Below, piece after piece: positions 1 to 8,319 of a stretch of DNA of 35,231 nt (position 1 is the first letter of the stretch; each line of letters starts with the position of its first letter). Made by a program: the position numbers and the translations under genes. A model generated the notes under the pieces. The model did no database searches. It was not told where the DNA came from and saw only the letters and a list, made by a program, of their open reading frames with translations. This DNA comes from Gammaproteobacteria bacterium (GTDB taxonomy: Bacteria > Pseudomonadota > Gammaproteobacteria > Steroidobacterales > Woeseiaceae). The DNA lies in contig JAOTWB010000001.1 of the NCBI GenBank assembly GCA_029863125.1, positions 143,605 through 178,835 on the forward strand, read 5' to 3'.

Positions 1-1038
1 AAGCTGCGAATCGACCTGTTTCCCGGTCCATTCCTCGTTGCTCAGCAGAATCTCGGCAAGACCGAGCGGCTCGGCAACCCGAATGCAGCCATGGCTGAAT
101 GCACGCTCGGCGCGGGCGAATAGCGATTTGTCTGGCGTGTCATGCATACAGACGGAGTACTCGTTCGGAAACATGAATTTGACCCGACCCAGTTGGTTCG
201 CCGGTCCCGGCTTCTGCACAAGCGTAAACGAGAAACTCCGCTTGGTAACTGCGCTCCAGTCGACGCTCGACGGGTCAACGATATTGCCGGAGGGATCCAG
301 AAGATCGTAGTTTCCGCGGCGAAAGAAAGTCGGATCCCGCTTGATCGTCGGCAGCAGTTCTTCGCTCGCAATGCTGTGCGGCACGGTCCAGGTCGGATTG
401 AATACCACGAATTTCAGCATCGACTGGAATACCGGCGTCTTGTTTTCCGAGTCGCCCACAATTACGTCTGTCGTCCATACGATTTCGCCATCGTCAATGA
501 CATGCGCTTTGAATGCCGGAATGTTTACCAGGATCAGATCATCATTCTCGACCTCAGGGTGCCAGCGAACCCGTTCGAGGTTGACGCGAATCTGGTCGAT
601 GCGTCGTTCGACCGGCACATTAAGGGCCCGTAACGTTGCTCGTCCAGCCAGCGCATCTGTTTCCAAACCGTGACGCGCCTGGAAACGGCGCACGCCGTCT
701 TGCAGCGTCTCGTTGTATTCGAACGTCGACACTTCCATATCGGAATCCGGGAGATCGCCGGTGATGGTCAGCCGCCTGGCCAGGGCCGGAAGACGAAGAT
801 CTTCGGTATCGGGGTGGATCGTCGGGCCGTCCGGAACCTCAGGCCATCCCCCTGCGTCGGCTATCGCGCGGTACCGCTGCAGCGCTGTCTGCAGCCTTTG
901 GTACTGCAAATCGATGGTGCTGACAGCCGTCACGGCCTCGGCGGAAGCCTTTGCCTCCACGCCCGGGGGGGCCCAGGCGGGTATCGGCCAGGGCAATAAA
1001 ATCACGCTTGCAGCGACTGTAATTAGCTGTCTAAACAC
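1..1038 (-). CDS. ldtD: L,D-transpeptidase, YcbB/LdtD type (3' end cut by window)
   Basis: Periplasmic enzyme expected to form 3-3 (meso-DAP to meso-DAP) cross-links in peptidoglycan. The frame stays open from the window edge to a GTG at 1038-1036. From there the product begins with a signal peptide (MFRQLITVAASVILLPWPIP...AWA). Next come the family's GGWP segment near residue 60 (RAIADAGGWP), a peptidoglycan-binding-like stretch near 105-125 (DGVRRFQARHGLE), and a YkuD catalytic domain from about 165 (LVNIPAF). The active-site motif is FSHGCIRV with Cys318. About 28 residues after the Cys are present and the real C-terminus lies off the window. In-frame stops lie upstream of the GTG, and AAGGGA sits about 10 bases before it. 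No ATG start fits. The gene is divergent from a mepK-like gene, whose product family cleaves the same cross-link. Family assignment is firm; the exact symbol is by homology memory. Confidence 0.9.
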   Translation of the reverse strand, partial: MFRQLITVAASVILLPWPIPAWAPPGVEAKASAEAVTAVSTIDLQYQRLQTALQRYRAIADAGGWPEVPDGPTIHPDTEDLRLPALARRLTITGDLPDSDMEVSTFEYNETLQDGVRRFQARHGLETDALAGRATLRALNVPVERRIDQIRVNLERVRWHPEVENDDLILVNIPAFKAHVIDDGEIVWTTDVIVGDSENKTPVFQSMLKFVVFNPTWTVPHSIASEELLPTIKRDPTFFRRGNYDLLDPSGNIVDPSSVDWSAVTKRSFSFTLVQKPGPANQLGRVKFMFPNEYSVCMHDTPDKSLFARAERAFSHGCIRVAEPLGLAEILLSNEEWTGKQVDSQL

Positions 1039-1051
1039 CTGGACAGGTCCC

Positions 1052-1079
1052 TTGAAATTTCGGAAATAGGCCCCATAAT
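1052..1079 (+). promoter_or_regulatory. Candidate sigma70-like promoter for the mepK-like gene
   Basis: TTGAAA at 1052-1057 and CATAAT at 1074-1079 are separated by 16 bases, pointing toward the ATG at 1135 and giving a leader of about 50 bases. The -35 box overlaps the ribosome-binding region of no gene on its own strand, but the site lies within the upstream leader of the divergent transpeptidase gene, so both genes could share control. This is pattern matching by eye only. Confidence 0.35.
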
Positions 1080-1134
1080 TTCCCTGTTAATATTATTCAC
1101 ATCGCTGCCACACGCTGCGCTGCCCGGGCTAACC

Positions 1135-1671
1135 ATGAAACTATTACGAAATACCTCCTCTATTGTCTTACTCCTGATCCTCGCGTCTTTCGCGACCGTC
1201 AGCCAGGGAACCCTGGTCAAGGATGCACGAGAGCTGTCTTTCTACCATACCCATACCGGCAAGCGCCTTGACATAGTTTATGCGCGTAACGGGCACTATG
1301 TTCCCTCGGCGCTCGAAGAAATCAACAATTTTCTGTTTGACTTTCGTACCGGCGATACGGTCGCGATGGATCCGGAGCTTCTCGATCTGATTTACGACGT
1401 TCGTGAGGCGCTTGGCAGCGACAGCACCTACCAGGTCGTTTCCGCCTACCGGTCGCCAAAAACCAACGAGATGTTGCGCGGCAAGAGCCAGAATAGTGGC
1501 GTTGCGAGAAAGAGCCAGCATATTCTGGGCAAGGCCATCGACGTGCGCCTCGAGGGCGTCAAGACGCAGAAGTTGCGTGACCAGGCAATCGCCATGAAGC
1601 GCGGTGGCGTGGGCTACTACGAAGCGTCCGACTTCGTGCACATGGATACGGGGCGCATACGCCGCTGGTAA
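1135..1671 (+). CDS. mepK: Murein DD/LD-endopeptidase, MepK/YcbK family (DUF882, peptidase M15)
   Basis: Secreted zinc peptidase expected to cut peptide cross-links in peptidoglycan; characterised MepK prefers the 3-3 links made by L,D-transpeptidases. The 178-residue product has an N-terminal hydrophobic signal sequence (about 1-24) and the family signature: SAYRSPKTNEMLR at 103-115, SGVARKSQHILGKAIDVRL at 121-139, and GGVGYYEASDFVHMDTGR at 157-174. The zinc ligands of the M15 fold are visible as His129, Asp136 and His169. Length matches E. coli YcbK. It is transcribed away from the ldtD-like gene, whereas E. coli has ycbB and ycbK in the same direction. The ribosome-binding site before ATG 1135 is weak. 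Function by family; confidence high. Confidence 0.9.
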   Translation: MKLLRNTSSIVLLLILASFATVSQGTLVKDARELSFYHTHTGKRLDIVYARNGHYVPSALEEINNFLFDFRTGDTVAMDPELLDLIYDVREALGSDSTYQVVSAYRSPKTNEMLRGKSQNSGVARKSQHILGKAIDVRLEGVKTQKLRDQAIAMKRGGVGYYEASDFVHMDTGRIRRW

Positions 1672-1740
1672 ATTCCCGCCCGTAGTCAATTCGGGTCCGT
1701 GTTACTTTGAGGCTGGGAAACCAGGGCCCATGCCTATCCG

Positions 1741-4200
1741 ATGAAAGCCGCCAAATACATATTGGTCGCCGCGGCCGTCGTCGCCGTTGGGGCGACAGCT
1801 GTCTGGTTTCTGCGCGACAGCCTCATTCAGCGCCTATCAAATCCCTTATTGCGGGAGTACGGATTCTCCGTGACCTACGTGTCACTGGACGCGCTCGCTA
1901 CCCGCGACGCCAGCATCGGCTACCTCGAACTTTTGCACGATAACGGCACGATCATCGCGGTCCGGGACCTGAAGCTGCCGATCCGGAGATCGCGCACCGG
2001 ATCGAAGACCTACCGGGCAAGCGAAGTATCGGTCGTCACGCCAGCCGATACGGATGGCGAACCGCTGGCACTAGTTCAGCTGATAGACCGGCTGCTGTTG
2101 CTGCCAGACAACCTGGGCGATATCGAAGTCATTGTCGACGAGTTCAGTCTCGCACCTTACGCCAAGGTTAATGACGTGCATTGGATGCTGGCGAAAGGCG
2201 AACAGACGCTGTGGGCCAGTGTCGCGTCAATTCCGATGACGGCTGCGATCACGCGGACCGATACAAACAACCACGCCCTGGTCTTTTCCCTGCCGACCGG
2301 TGCTGCGCCTGCCCGCGATCATTTGGTTAGCGCCAATCTGCGGCAAGGCGACCAGGGTATTTCACTGACCGGGGACGCCTTACTCGACCTGCCAACCTGG
2401 GAGCCTGTCGCAAGACTGGCAGGAATCGTCCCCGCCCCAATTGATATTCAATCGGGAACCGCCGCACTGAACTTCGCTGTTGACATTCCCGGCGACGCGA
2501 CACAATCGCCAACGGTCAGGGCCGATCTCGCGCCGACATCGCCACTGCAGCTTAGCTATTCCAGCAGCCCGGACAAACACGTGTCGATTGTCGTCGCGGA
2601 GAGCGGTCCCGTAACCGTCACGGCAACCTTCCCCGAAATCACCTGGTCCCTGCAGCATGCGCAGTCGTCGCTTTACGTCACCTACGGTGAATGGCAGAAA
2701 ATCCCGCTGGCCGTCAGCAGCCTCGCCTGCCATCATGAGCCTGCGTGCTCGCTGACCACTCGCGTTACGATGAACAATGCCACGCTGCCCTTCGGCAAGG
2801 TGAATCGGATCGAATTCGTTTCAGCTATTGACGCCGCGTTTCTGGATGATGGCGTTCGCGTGAACACCAAGCCGGGCGCCACGATCAGGATAACGGGATT
2901 GTCCGCCGCGGAACGCAAGGTGGGGAGCGTCGAAGCTGATCTGGTTTCAATGGCAGGGCTCGATCTCATCGATGCCGGGTGGCGATTCGCGGCGGATTCT
3001 GTGAACGCAAAAATCGGCACCCTGTCCGTCGCCGACGACATGGCCTTGACGATGCCCCTCTTTCTTGAAAATGTCGTCATCAGCGAGCTGAATGCAGTCC
3101 TCACCGCGACCTCCGGCGTCTACGCAGCTTCGGGCCAGGTCGCCTGGAACGATCAGCGCATCGGTATACCCGGATTCAAGGGCAAGGCGTCGCTGCAGGG
3201 GGCTGATATGGCAGCGGACCTGGAAACAGTCGGCCTGCAGCGCAACGGGACCGTCAAAGCTCGTCACAATCTCGAAAGCAGCGTCGGACGTTTGAGCGTT
3301 GTTGGTGCCACCGTCTCGCTGGGTGCGCAAAGACTGTCGAGGCGCGTCACTCCGTGGCGTAGTGACTGGGACCTCATTGCGGGAACGGTCGCTATCGATC
3401 TCGATGCCAGCTGGAAACCGGAAAAATCGAACCTGATATTCAAGTCTGATTCATCCATCGCTGCCGTGGACATTGCCGGCTATTACACCGACACGGCGCT
3501 CACCGGCCTGTCAACGCGAATGAAAATCGCCTATCGCGAGCCGCTTGGCTTCGCGGCGGAGCCATCGACCGTGAGCGTTGCATTGATCGAAATGGGCTTC
3601 CCGGTTGAAAACGTCAGCGCCGCCTACGAGCTCGATTTGAACGCGCGGAGCGTCTACATTCAGGGTCTTCGGATGACAGCCTTTGGCGGTACCGTCAGGG
3701 CCGATTCATTCAGCTTTCATACAGCTACGGACAGCAATACTCTGACACTGCATGCTGAATCGATCGACCTGACGGAGCTCCTGACGCTACAGGAACTCGA
3801 GGCGATCGAGGTCAGGGGACGCATCGGCGCATCACTGCCCGTGACGATCGAAAGCGGCACTATCACGATCGTCGGTGGATCCATGACCGGGGAGCCGCCG
3901 GGCGGCGTTATACGTTACCGGCCGGCGAAACCACCGGACAGGAAAGACACGTCGGGCATTGCCATGGCGACCCGGGCCTTGAGCAATTTTGAATTCAAGA
4001 CACTAACGTCGGACGTCAATCTCACCCGGGACGGGGACCTGAACCTGCAGCTGCAGCTGACCGGCAGAAACCCGGATCTTGATGAAAAAAGACCGGTCGT
4101 TTTGAATCTCGGGGTGGAAAACAACATCCCCCAGATGCTGAAAAGCCTGCAAGCTGCCCGGACCGTGGAGGATATCCTGGCAAAACGGCTGAAGAAATAA
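1741..4200 (+). CDS. ydbH: YdbH-family AsmA-like intermembrane bridge protein
   Basis: Large protein (819 residues) with one N-terminal membrane anchor (about 5-25, rich in Ala/Val) and a long periplasmic region with alternating polar and hydrophobic residues, as expected for a beta-groove. YdbH belongs with TamB and YhdP to the AsmA-like proteins that carry phospholipid from inner to outer membrane. The assignment rests on three things: length (E. coli YdbH is 879), the C-terminal segment around 3895-3950 containing GGVIRYRP, which is typical of the family, and the two genes that follow, which are clear ynbE and ydbL homologues. The start at 1741 (MKAAKYILVAAAVV) places the anchor at the N-terminus, but I see no strong ribosome-binding site there. 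It is probably the first gene of a three-gene operon. Confidence 0.85.
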   Translation: MKAAKYILVAAAVVAVGATAVWFLRDSLIQRLSNPLLREYGFSVTYVSLDALATRDASIGYLELLHDNGTIIAVRDLKLPIRRSRTGSKTYRASEVSVVTPADTDGEPLALVQLIDRLLLLPDNLGDIEVIVDEFSLAPYAKVNDVHWMLAKGEQTLWASVASIPMTAAITRTDTNNHALVFSLPTGAAPARDHLVSANLRQGDQGISLTGDALLDLPTWEPVARLAGIVPAPIDIQSGTAALNFAVDIPGDATQSPTVRADLAPTSPLQLSYSSSPDKHVSIVVAESGPVTVTATFPEITWSLQHAQSSLYVTYGEWQKIPLAVSSLACHHEPACSLTTRVTMNNATLPFGKVNRIEFVSAIDAAFLDDGVRVNTKPGATIRITGLSAAERKVGSVEADLVSMAGLDLIDAGWRFAADSVNAKIGTLSVADDMALTMPLFLENVVISELNAVLTATSGVYAASGQVAWNDQRIGIPGFKGKASLQGADMAADLETVGLQRNGTVKARHNLESSVGRLSVVGATVSLGAQRLSRRVTPWRSDWDLIAGTVAIDLDASWKPEKSNLIFKSDSSIAAVDIAGYYTDTALTGLSTRMKIAYREPLGFAAEPSTVSVALIEMGFPVENVSAAYELDLNARSVYIQGLRMTAFGGTVRADSFSFHTATDSNTLTLHAESIDLTELLTLQELEAIEVRGRIGASLPVTIESGTITIVGGSMTGEPPGGVIRYRPAKPPDRKDTSGIAMATRALSNFEFKTLTSDVNLTRDGDLNLQLQLTGRNPDLDEKRPVVLNLGVENNIPQMLKSLQAARTVEDILAKRLKK

Positions 4201-4270
4201 ACCCGCTGCGACGTGGCGGATGAAAATGAGGTAAGCTCATTTGAAGTATCCAGCGAAGACCGGTGCAATC

Positions 4271-4456
4271 ATGAAGTCGACATTAGCAATGATCGTTTTG
4301 GTTTCGTTTCTCGTCGGCTGCAGCCCGACCGTCAAAGTCGAGGCTCCGGAAAAGCCCATCGAGATTAATCTCAACGTCAAGATCCAGCACGAGATCCGCA
4401 TACAGGTAGACAAGAACCTCGAAGGACTGTTTGCGGAAGACAGTGGCTTGTTTTGA
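4271..4456 (+). CDS. ynbE: YnbE-family outer-membrane lipoprotein
   Basis: A 61-residue lipoprotein with a short signal sequence ending in the lipobox LVGC (Cys17 would be lipidated). The conserved mature part contains EKPIEINLNVKIQHEIRI followed by a charged tail ending in LF. This matches the length and pattern of E. coli YnbE closely. Characterised YnbE sits in the outer membrane and pairs with YdbH to form the lipid bridge. The ATG at 4271 gives the canonical signal length. An in-frame TTG at 4241 has a better ribosome-binding site (GAGGT ending 8 bases before it) and would add ten residues, so the true start is open. Short gap after ydbH; ydbL begins 11 bases after the stop. Confidence 0.9.
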   Translation: MKSTLAMIVLVSFLVGCSPTVKVEAPEKPIEINLNVKIQHEIRIQVDKNLEGLFAEDSGLF

Positions 4457-4467
4457 GGACTGTGACC

Positions 4468-4791
4468 ATGAAGAAAATTCTTGCAGCTATCGGCCTGTCG
4501 TTGCTCTTGCAGAATGCGTGGGCGATCGACATTGGTGACGCCAAGGACCAGGGCCTGGTCGGCGAATCGTATACCGGTTATCTCGCGGCCGTTCGGACGC
4601 CGGTCAGTGCCGAAGTCAGAGCATTGATTGCCGAAGTGAATGCCAAACGGAAAGACCACTTCGAGGAAACCGCCCGGAGAACCGGTGCAACCACCGAACA
4701 GGTCGCCTACCGCTTTTACGAGCTCGCCGTGCAAAGAACGGCGCCCGGGCACTACTACCAGGAACTCAACGGCAGCTGGACAAAGAAATAG
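4468..4791 (+). CDS. ydbL: YdbL family protein (DUF1318)
   Basis: A 107-residue secreted protein with a signal peptide (MKKILAAIGLSLLLQNAWA) followed by a DUF1318 domain: an early DAKDQGLVGE motif, then GYL, then a helical region (VRALIAEVNAKRKDHFEETA) and a C-terminal YYQELNGSW. In E. coli the periplasmic YdbL modulates YnbE-YdbH assembly. The ATG at 4468 is chosen because GAGGA ends 8 bases upstream and the signal peptide starts there; an in-frame TTG at 4453 would overlap the ynbE stop and is less likely. Third gene of the ydbH operon. It ends six bases before the end of the converging CorA gene, with no visible terminator between them. Confidence 0.9.
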   Translation: MKKILAAIGLSLLLQNAWAIDIGDAKDQGLVGESYTGYLAAVRTPVSAEVRALIAEVNAKRKDHFEETARRTGATTEQVAYRFYELAVQRTAPGHYYQELNGSWTKK

Positions 4792-4797
4792 ACAGCC

Positions 4798-5769
4798 CTA
4801 GATCCAGCGCATTCGCCTGAAGATCGCCAATAGCCCGGCGGCCAGGAAAACCAGTAGACCGATGACGAAAAAATAACCGTGTTCAGATTTCAGTTCCGGC
4901 ATATTCTCGAAGTTCATTCCATAAATACCGGCGATAAAGGTCAGCGGCAAAAAAATCACGGATGCAATCGTCAAAATCTTCATGATGTTGTTCAACCGGT
5001 GTGAGGTTATGGAGATATAACCGTCGATTAAATCCCGCGTCAGCTCCTGCAGCAGCGCCGACAGACTCGCCAATCGCTCCATCTGTTCAAACGCATCCTG
5101 AAATTCGTGTTTACTGTGTGCGCCAATTACGTCCGAGTCGCTGCGCGGTAATTCCGACAGGATCGACTGCTGGTAGCTGAATATCCGGCGGAGTTTTTTT
5201 AGTTGGCTGTTGTAGGTGACCAGCTCGGCAAGCAGCTCGTCGTTCGGATCTTCGAGCATCTGCTCTTCCATTGCTTCCAGGCGACTTTCCAGCGCCAGGA
5301 TAATCGGCGCGTAGCGGTCGATTATGGTCCGAACAATCTTGTAGCAAAGGTGCGCAGGCCCCTTGTCGGCAGCAATCTCCTTCCGATCAATGCGCTCGAT
5401 GACTTTGTTGATGCTGGGCGAACGCAGTCCGTGGCGGGTCACCAGGAAGTTGCGCCCGACAAACAGGGAAATATGTACGACGGAGAATTCGATGCTGTCA
5501 GTTTCCGCCGTGAACCCCTTTAGCAACAGGAAAAAATAATTATCGAACCACTCGAGTTTGGGAGGATGACGGTCGCGCTGCGCGTCGTCTATCGCCAGGG
5601 AATTGATCCGGAACGGCTGCTGCATCAGGTCTCGTTCCTGGTCCCTGGGTGCCTGGTCAAAATCGACCCAGACCATGTCCTTGCTGTCCAGGTGCCAGCC
5701 GCCGAGCAGTTCTTCATCGCCGAGCACGTAGCGCCGCTCTGCCGCGTAATACCTCAACACTCTGATCAT
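4798..5769 (-). CDS. CorA-family divalent metal transporter
   Basis: Inner-membrane channel or transporter for divalent cations (Mg2+, Co2+, or Zn2+ in the ZntB branch). The 323-residue product has a cytoplasmic N-terminal domain, a long charged helix (about 150-260), then two C-terminal transmembrane segments (about 266-283 and 299-318). The family signature YGMNFENMPEL begins at 283, with GMN at 284-286, and the protein ends in a basic FRRMRWI tail. The start is set at ATG 5769 because GAGGA lies 7 bases upstream; an ATG at 5820 is in frame but has a poor ribosome-binding site. The substrate cannot be told from sequence alone, so I give no symbol. Single gene on this strand, tail-to-tail with ydbL. 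Confidence 0.9.
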   Translation of the reverse strand: MIRVLRYYAAERRYVLGDEELLGGWHLDSKDMVWVDFDQAPRDQERDLMQQPFRINSLAIDDAQRDRHPPKLEWFDNYFFLLLKGFTAETDSIEFSVVHISLFVGRNFLVTRHGLRSPSINKVIERIDRKEIAADKGPAHLCYKIVRTIIDRYAPIILALESRLEAMEEQMLEDPNDELLAELVTYNSQLKKLRRIFSYQQSILSELPRSDSDVIGAHSKHEFQDAFEQMERLASLSALLQELTRDLIDGYISITSHRLNNIMKILTIASVIFLPLTFIAGIYGMNFENMPELKSEHGYFFVIGLLVFLAAGLLAIFRRMRWI

Positions 5770-6163
5770 GGCGTATTCCTCGAAAAGGTAGCTCAGACTA
5801 CCGTTAGCCAGCCGGCTCATTAATAAATTTTTCTAATCATTTTGGCAATTTACTATTGTTAATTTTATCAAAGGGCATTTGCTGGAGTCGCGTGCGGCTT
5901 CGTGCCGGCTCCCCATCGGCAGGCGCTGGGAAGAAGCGCTGGACACGATTCGCGCAGCTAACCTTCGTGTCGAAAAGGCAAAAAGAACTATGGAGACCGG
6001 ACGCGCTGAGATTCGTAAGGGTCGGCTGATGAAGGTGTCAGGCGGCATTCTGATGCGAAACAGCGCACGGACGCATCGTGGCGATGAGCTGTTGCCTATA
6101 ATCAACAGGTTCGGCTCGACGTCAGAGCTATAAGCAACGAACCTGGCTCAGGAGGCTACCACT
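5770..6163. other. Intergenic region between corA-like and PurD-like genes
   Basis: About 390 bases lie between divergent genes. The part next to the corA-like start is A/T-rich (about 5820-5875), fitting a promoter for the minus-strand gene. A TATAAT hexamer sits at 6097-6102, about 60 bases before the plus-strand ATG, but I found no good -35 box at the right distance. A frame of 84 codons (5879-6133) is open but starts at TTG without a ribosome-binding site, and I do not call it. No repeat or RNA gene was recognised. Confidence 0.5.
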
Positions 6164-7459
6164 ATGCAAGCTGCCCGAAAATTCCTGTTCGTCTCGATCG
6201 ACGGTTTGATTAGTGATATCGCGTGGCAGGTTCACAAAGAAGGCCGCGAGGTAAAGTACTACATCGGCAACGAATCAGAACGTTCCATCGCCGACGGCTT
6301 CGTGCCAAAAGTGGACGACTGGGAAAGCCATGTCGACTGGGCCGACGTAATAATCTTTGACGACGTACTAGGTCAGGGCGAGCATGCAAAGCGATTACGT
6401 GACTCCGGCAAACACGTTGTTGGCGGAACGCCTTACACCGACAAGCTGGAAGACGATCGCAGTTTCGGCCAAACAGAACTCAAGCGACATGGAGTATCCA
6501 TCATTCCGTTCCATGAGTTCTCCGATTTCGACTCGGCGATCGCGCACGTCAATGCCAATCCCGCCGCCTATGTGATCAAACCGAGCGGCGAAGCGCAGAA
6601 TATAAAACGACTCCTGTTCGTCGGACACGAGGACGACGGTAAGGACGTTATGCACGTACTCGAATCCTACAAAGCCGTTTATGCGGATACCGTGAAGGTC
6701 TTCCAGCTCCAGCGCCGCGTCAAGGGCGTTGAGGTCGCGGTGGGAGGTTTTTTCAACGGCTCGACGTTCATGGATCCCATCAACGTCAATTTCGAGCACA
6801 AACTCCTGTTTCCGGGCGATATCGGTCCGGCAACGGGTGAGATGGGCACCTGCATGTACTGGAGCAAGCCCAACCGGATTTTTCGGGCGACACTTGGAAA
6901 ATTGGAAAAGCGCCTGGCAGAGGAAGAGTATGTCGGTTACATAGACGTGAATTGCATCGTCAATGGAAACGGTATTTATCCCCTGGAATTTACGGCTCGA
7001 TTCGGCTACCCGACGATTTCGATCCAGGCGGACGGCCTCGGAATACCCGTGAGCGATTTCCTGGCGGGCATGGCGAGCGGCTCGCTAACCGAATTCAAGA
7101 CCAAACGAGGCTTTCAAATCGGTTTGCGGATTGTCGTTCCGCCGTTTCCCTTCGATGATCCGAAAACCTTCGAAGCGAATTCCAAGGATCGGGTCATCAT
7201 TTTTCGCAAGCCCAACCTGGACGGCGTGCATATCGAGGACGTCAAACTGGTCAATAACGAGTGGCTCATTGCCGGCAGTTCGGGCGTCGTACTCATCGTG
7301 ACCGGCTTTGGCGTCTCGGTGAAACAGGCCCAGGCCCAGGCCTATCAACGGGTGAAGAACATTTTGATACCGAACATGTATTACCGAAAAGATATCGGCG
7401 ATCGCTGGTTCGAAGATCATGACAAGCTGCATACGTGGGGCTATTTGAGAGAAAACTAG
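6164..7459 (+). CDS. PurD-like ATP-grasp ligase, substrate unknown
   Basis: A 431-residue cytoplasmic protein with the ATP-grasp fold of phosphoribosylamine-glycine ligase. Visible are a Rossmann-like N-terminal part (FLFVSIDG at 7-14, no signal peptide), the ATP-lysine strand YVIKPSGEAQNIKRLLFVG (about 136-154), the VKGVEVAVGGFF strand, and the metal-binding EFTARFGYP at 275-283, which corresponds to the NARFGDPE region of PurD. It lacks the N-terminal GGREHAL signature of true PurD, and no purine genes are nearby, so it is probably a paralogue that ligates a different amine and carboxylate. The start at 6164 has an AGGAGG ribosome-binding site 8 bases upstream. The next gene follows after 38 bases and may be co-transcribed. 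Confidence 0.75.
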   Translation: MQAARKFLFVSIDGLISDIAWQVHKEGREVKYYIGNESERSIADGFVPKVDDWESHVDWADVIIFDDVLGQGEHAKRLRDSGKHVVGGTPYTDKLEDDRSFGQTELKRHGVSIIPFHEFSDFDSAIAHVNANPAAYVIKPSGEAQNIKRLLFVGHEDDGKDVMHVLESYKAVYADTVKVFQLQRRVKGVEVAVGGFFNGSTFMDPINVNFEHKLLFPGDIGPATGEMGTCMYWSKPNRIFRATLGKLEKRLAEEEYVGYIDVNCIVNGNGIYPLEFTARFGYPTISIQADGLGIPVSDFLAGMASGSLTEFKTKRGFQIGLRIVVPPFPFDDPKTFEANSKDRVIIFRKPNLDGVHIEDVKLVNNEWLIAGSSGVVLIVTGFGVSVKQAQAQAYQRVKNILIPNMYYRKDIGDRWFEDHDKLHTWGYLREN

Positions 7460-7497
7460 GAAACGTCAAATGTTCAGGCCTTTTTGAGGAACACATC

Positions 7498-8172
7498 ATG
7501 AATTTCAAGATTGTCGTAATGACTGTCGCGCTAACGATGATGGCGCCGCTTTCGGCAACCGAGGCCGATCCTCCCGTCATCACGATAGAGGAAAACCTGT
7601 GGGTGGCATTTTATGACGTTCCGTCGCGTCGCTTTCGCGACATCCGCAATGCATTCGTCCGGCGCGAATTCGACAGAGCATCGAAAGACCTCGAAACCAG
7701 CGCCAGCTATCTGGTGATCGAGGCAAGCCGGGCTCTGCCAGCCATTAAAGAACGCCTGAACGAAGTCACCAACCGAATGACGTGGATATCCGAGCATATC
7801 GACGACGCCAAGGTAACGGCCGCCGACCTGGACACATTGTTCAGCCGCTCACACTGGCTGCTCGCGCAGCACTTTCTCGACATGGCCCGGCGCTCGCGTG
7901 ATAGCGGGCAGCATCGAAACGCAGGACTTTACCTCTGGGCAACAACCCACCATCTGGAGCGGGCGGTTCTCTGGAGTAACTCGAGGATCAGTCGTGACGT
8001 CGACAAGACACTCGAAGACCTTCGCGACCTTGCTGATCGCCTGCAGGACGAGAAACTTGCGGCGGAAGCCAACCGCGACAAACCTTTGCTCCGCGCTGAC
8101 AGATTGTTGCGCAAGCTCGGCAAAACTATCGATCGTCCTGTCGTACTGCCGGCCGCCAGCCCGAGCACCTGA
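7498..8172 (+). CDS. Secreted helical protein of unknown function
   Basis: I do not recognise this 224-residue protein. It has a likely signal peptide (MNFKIVVMTVALTMMAPLSA), and the mature part looks mostly alpha-helical, with charged heptad-like stretches (for example RREFDRASKDLETSASYLVI, then KTLEDLRDLADRLQDEKLAA) and a proline- and serine-rich tail. It has no cysteine in the mature part and no motif I can name. The ATG at 7498 is preceded by GAGGA with 7 bases of spacing, and this decides the start over upstream in-frame codons from 7435. It follows the PurD-like gene closely, so the two may form an operon, but that says little about its role. Confidence 0.75.
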   Translation: MNFKIVVMTVALTMMAPLSATEADPPVITIEENLWVAFYDVPSRRFRDIRNAFVRREFDRASKDLETSASYLVIEASRALPAIKERLNEVTNRMTWISEHIDDAKVTAADLDTLFSRSHWLLAQHFLDMARRSRDSGQHRNAGLYLWATTHHLERAVLWSNSRISRDVDKTLEDLRDLADRLQDEKLAAEANRDKPLLRADRLLRKLGKTIDRPVVLPAASPST

Positions 8173-8319
8173 GACGCAAACGAGCTGCTGGCCGCCAGAA
8201 CGGATGAAGAAGTAGAAGCCGCGTCGCGCAAGATGCGCGTCATTTGCCGGTAGCCGCCGACCGCATCGAGATCTTGAGGCCAAACGGCTGTATACTTGCC
8301 GGCCCGCAGGAGGGTTTTC

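Noticed and set aside
5879-6133. 84-codon plus-strand frame in the gap before the PurD-like gene
   Set aside because: It starts at TTG with no ribosome-binding site, shows no recognisable fold, and lies where promoters for two divergent genes are expected.
8268-8296. Promoter for the lipid operon using TATACT at 8291
   Set aside because: The nearest TTGAGG is only 11 bases away and no other -35 box fits; too weak to list as a feature.
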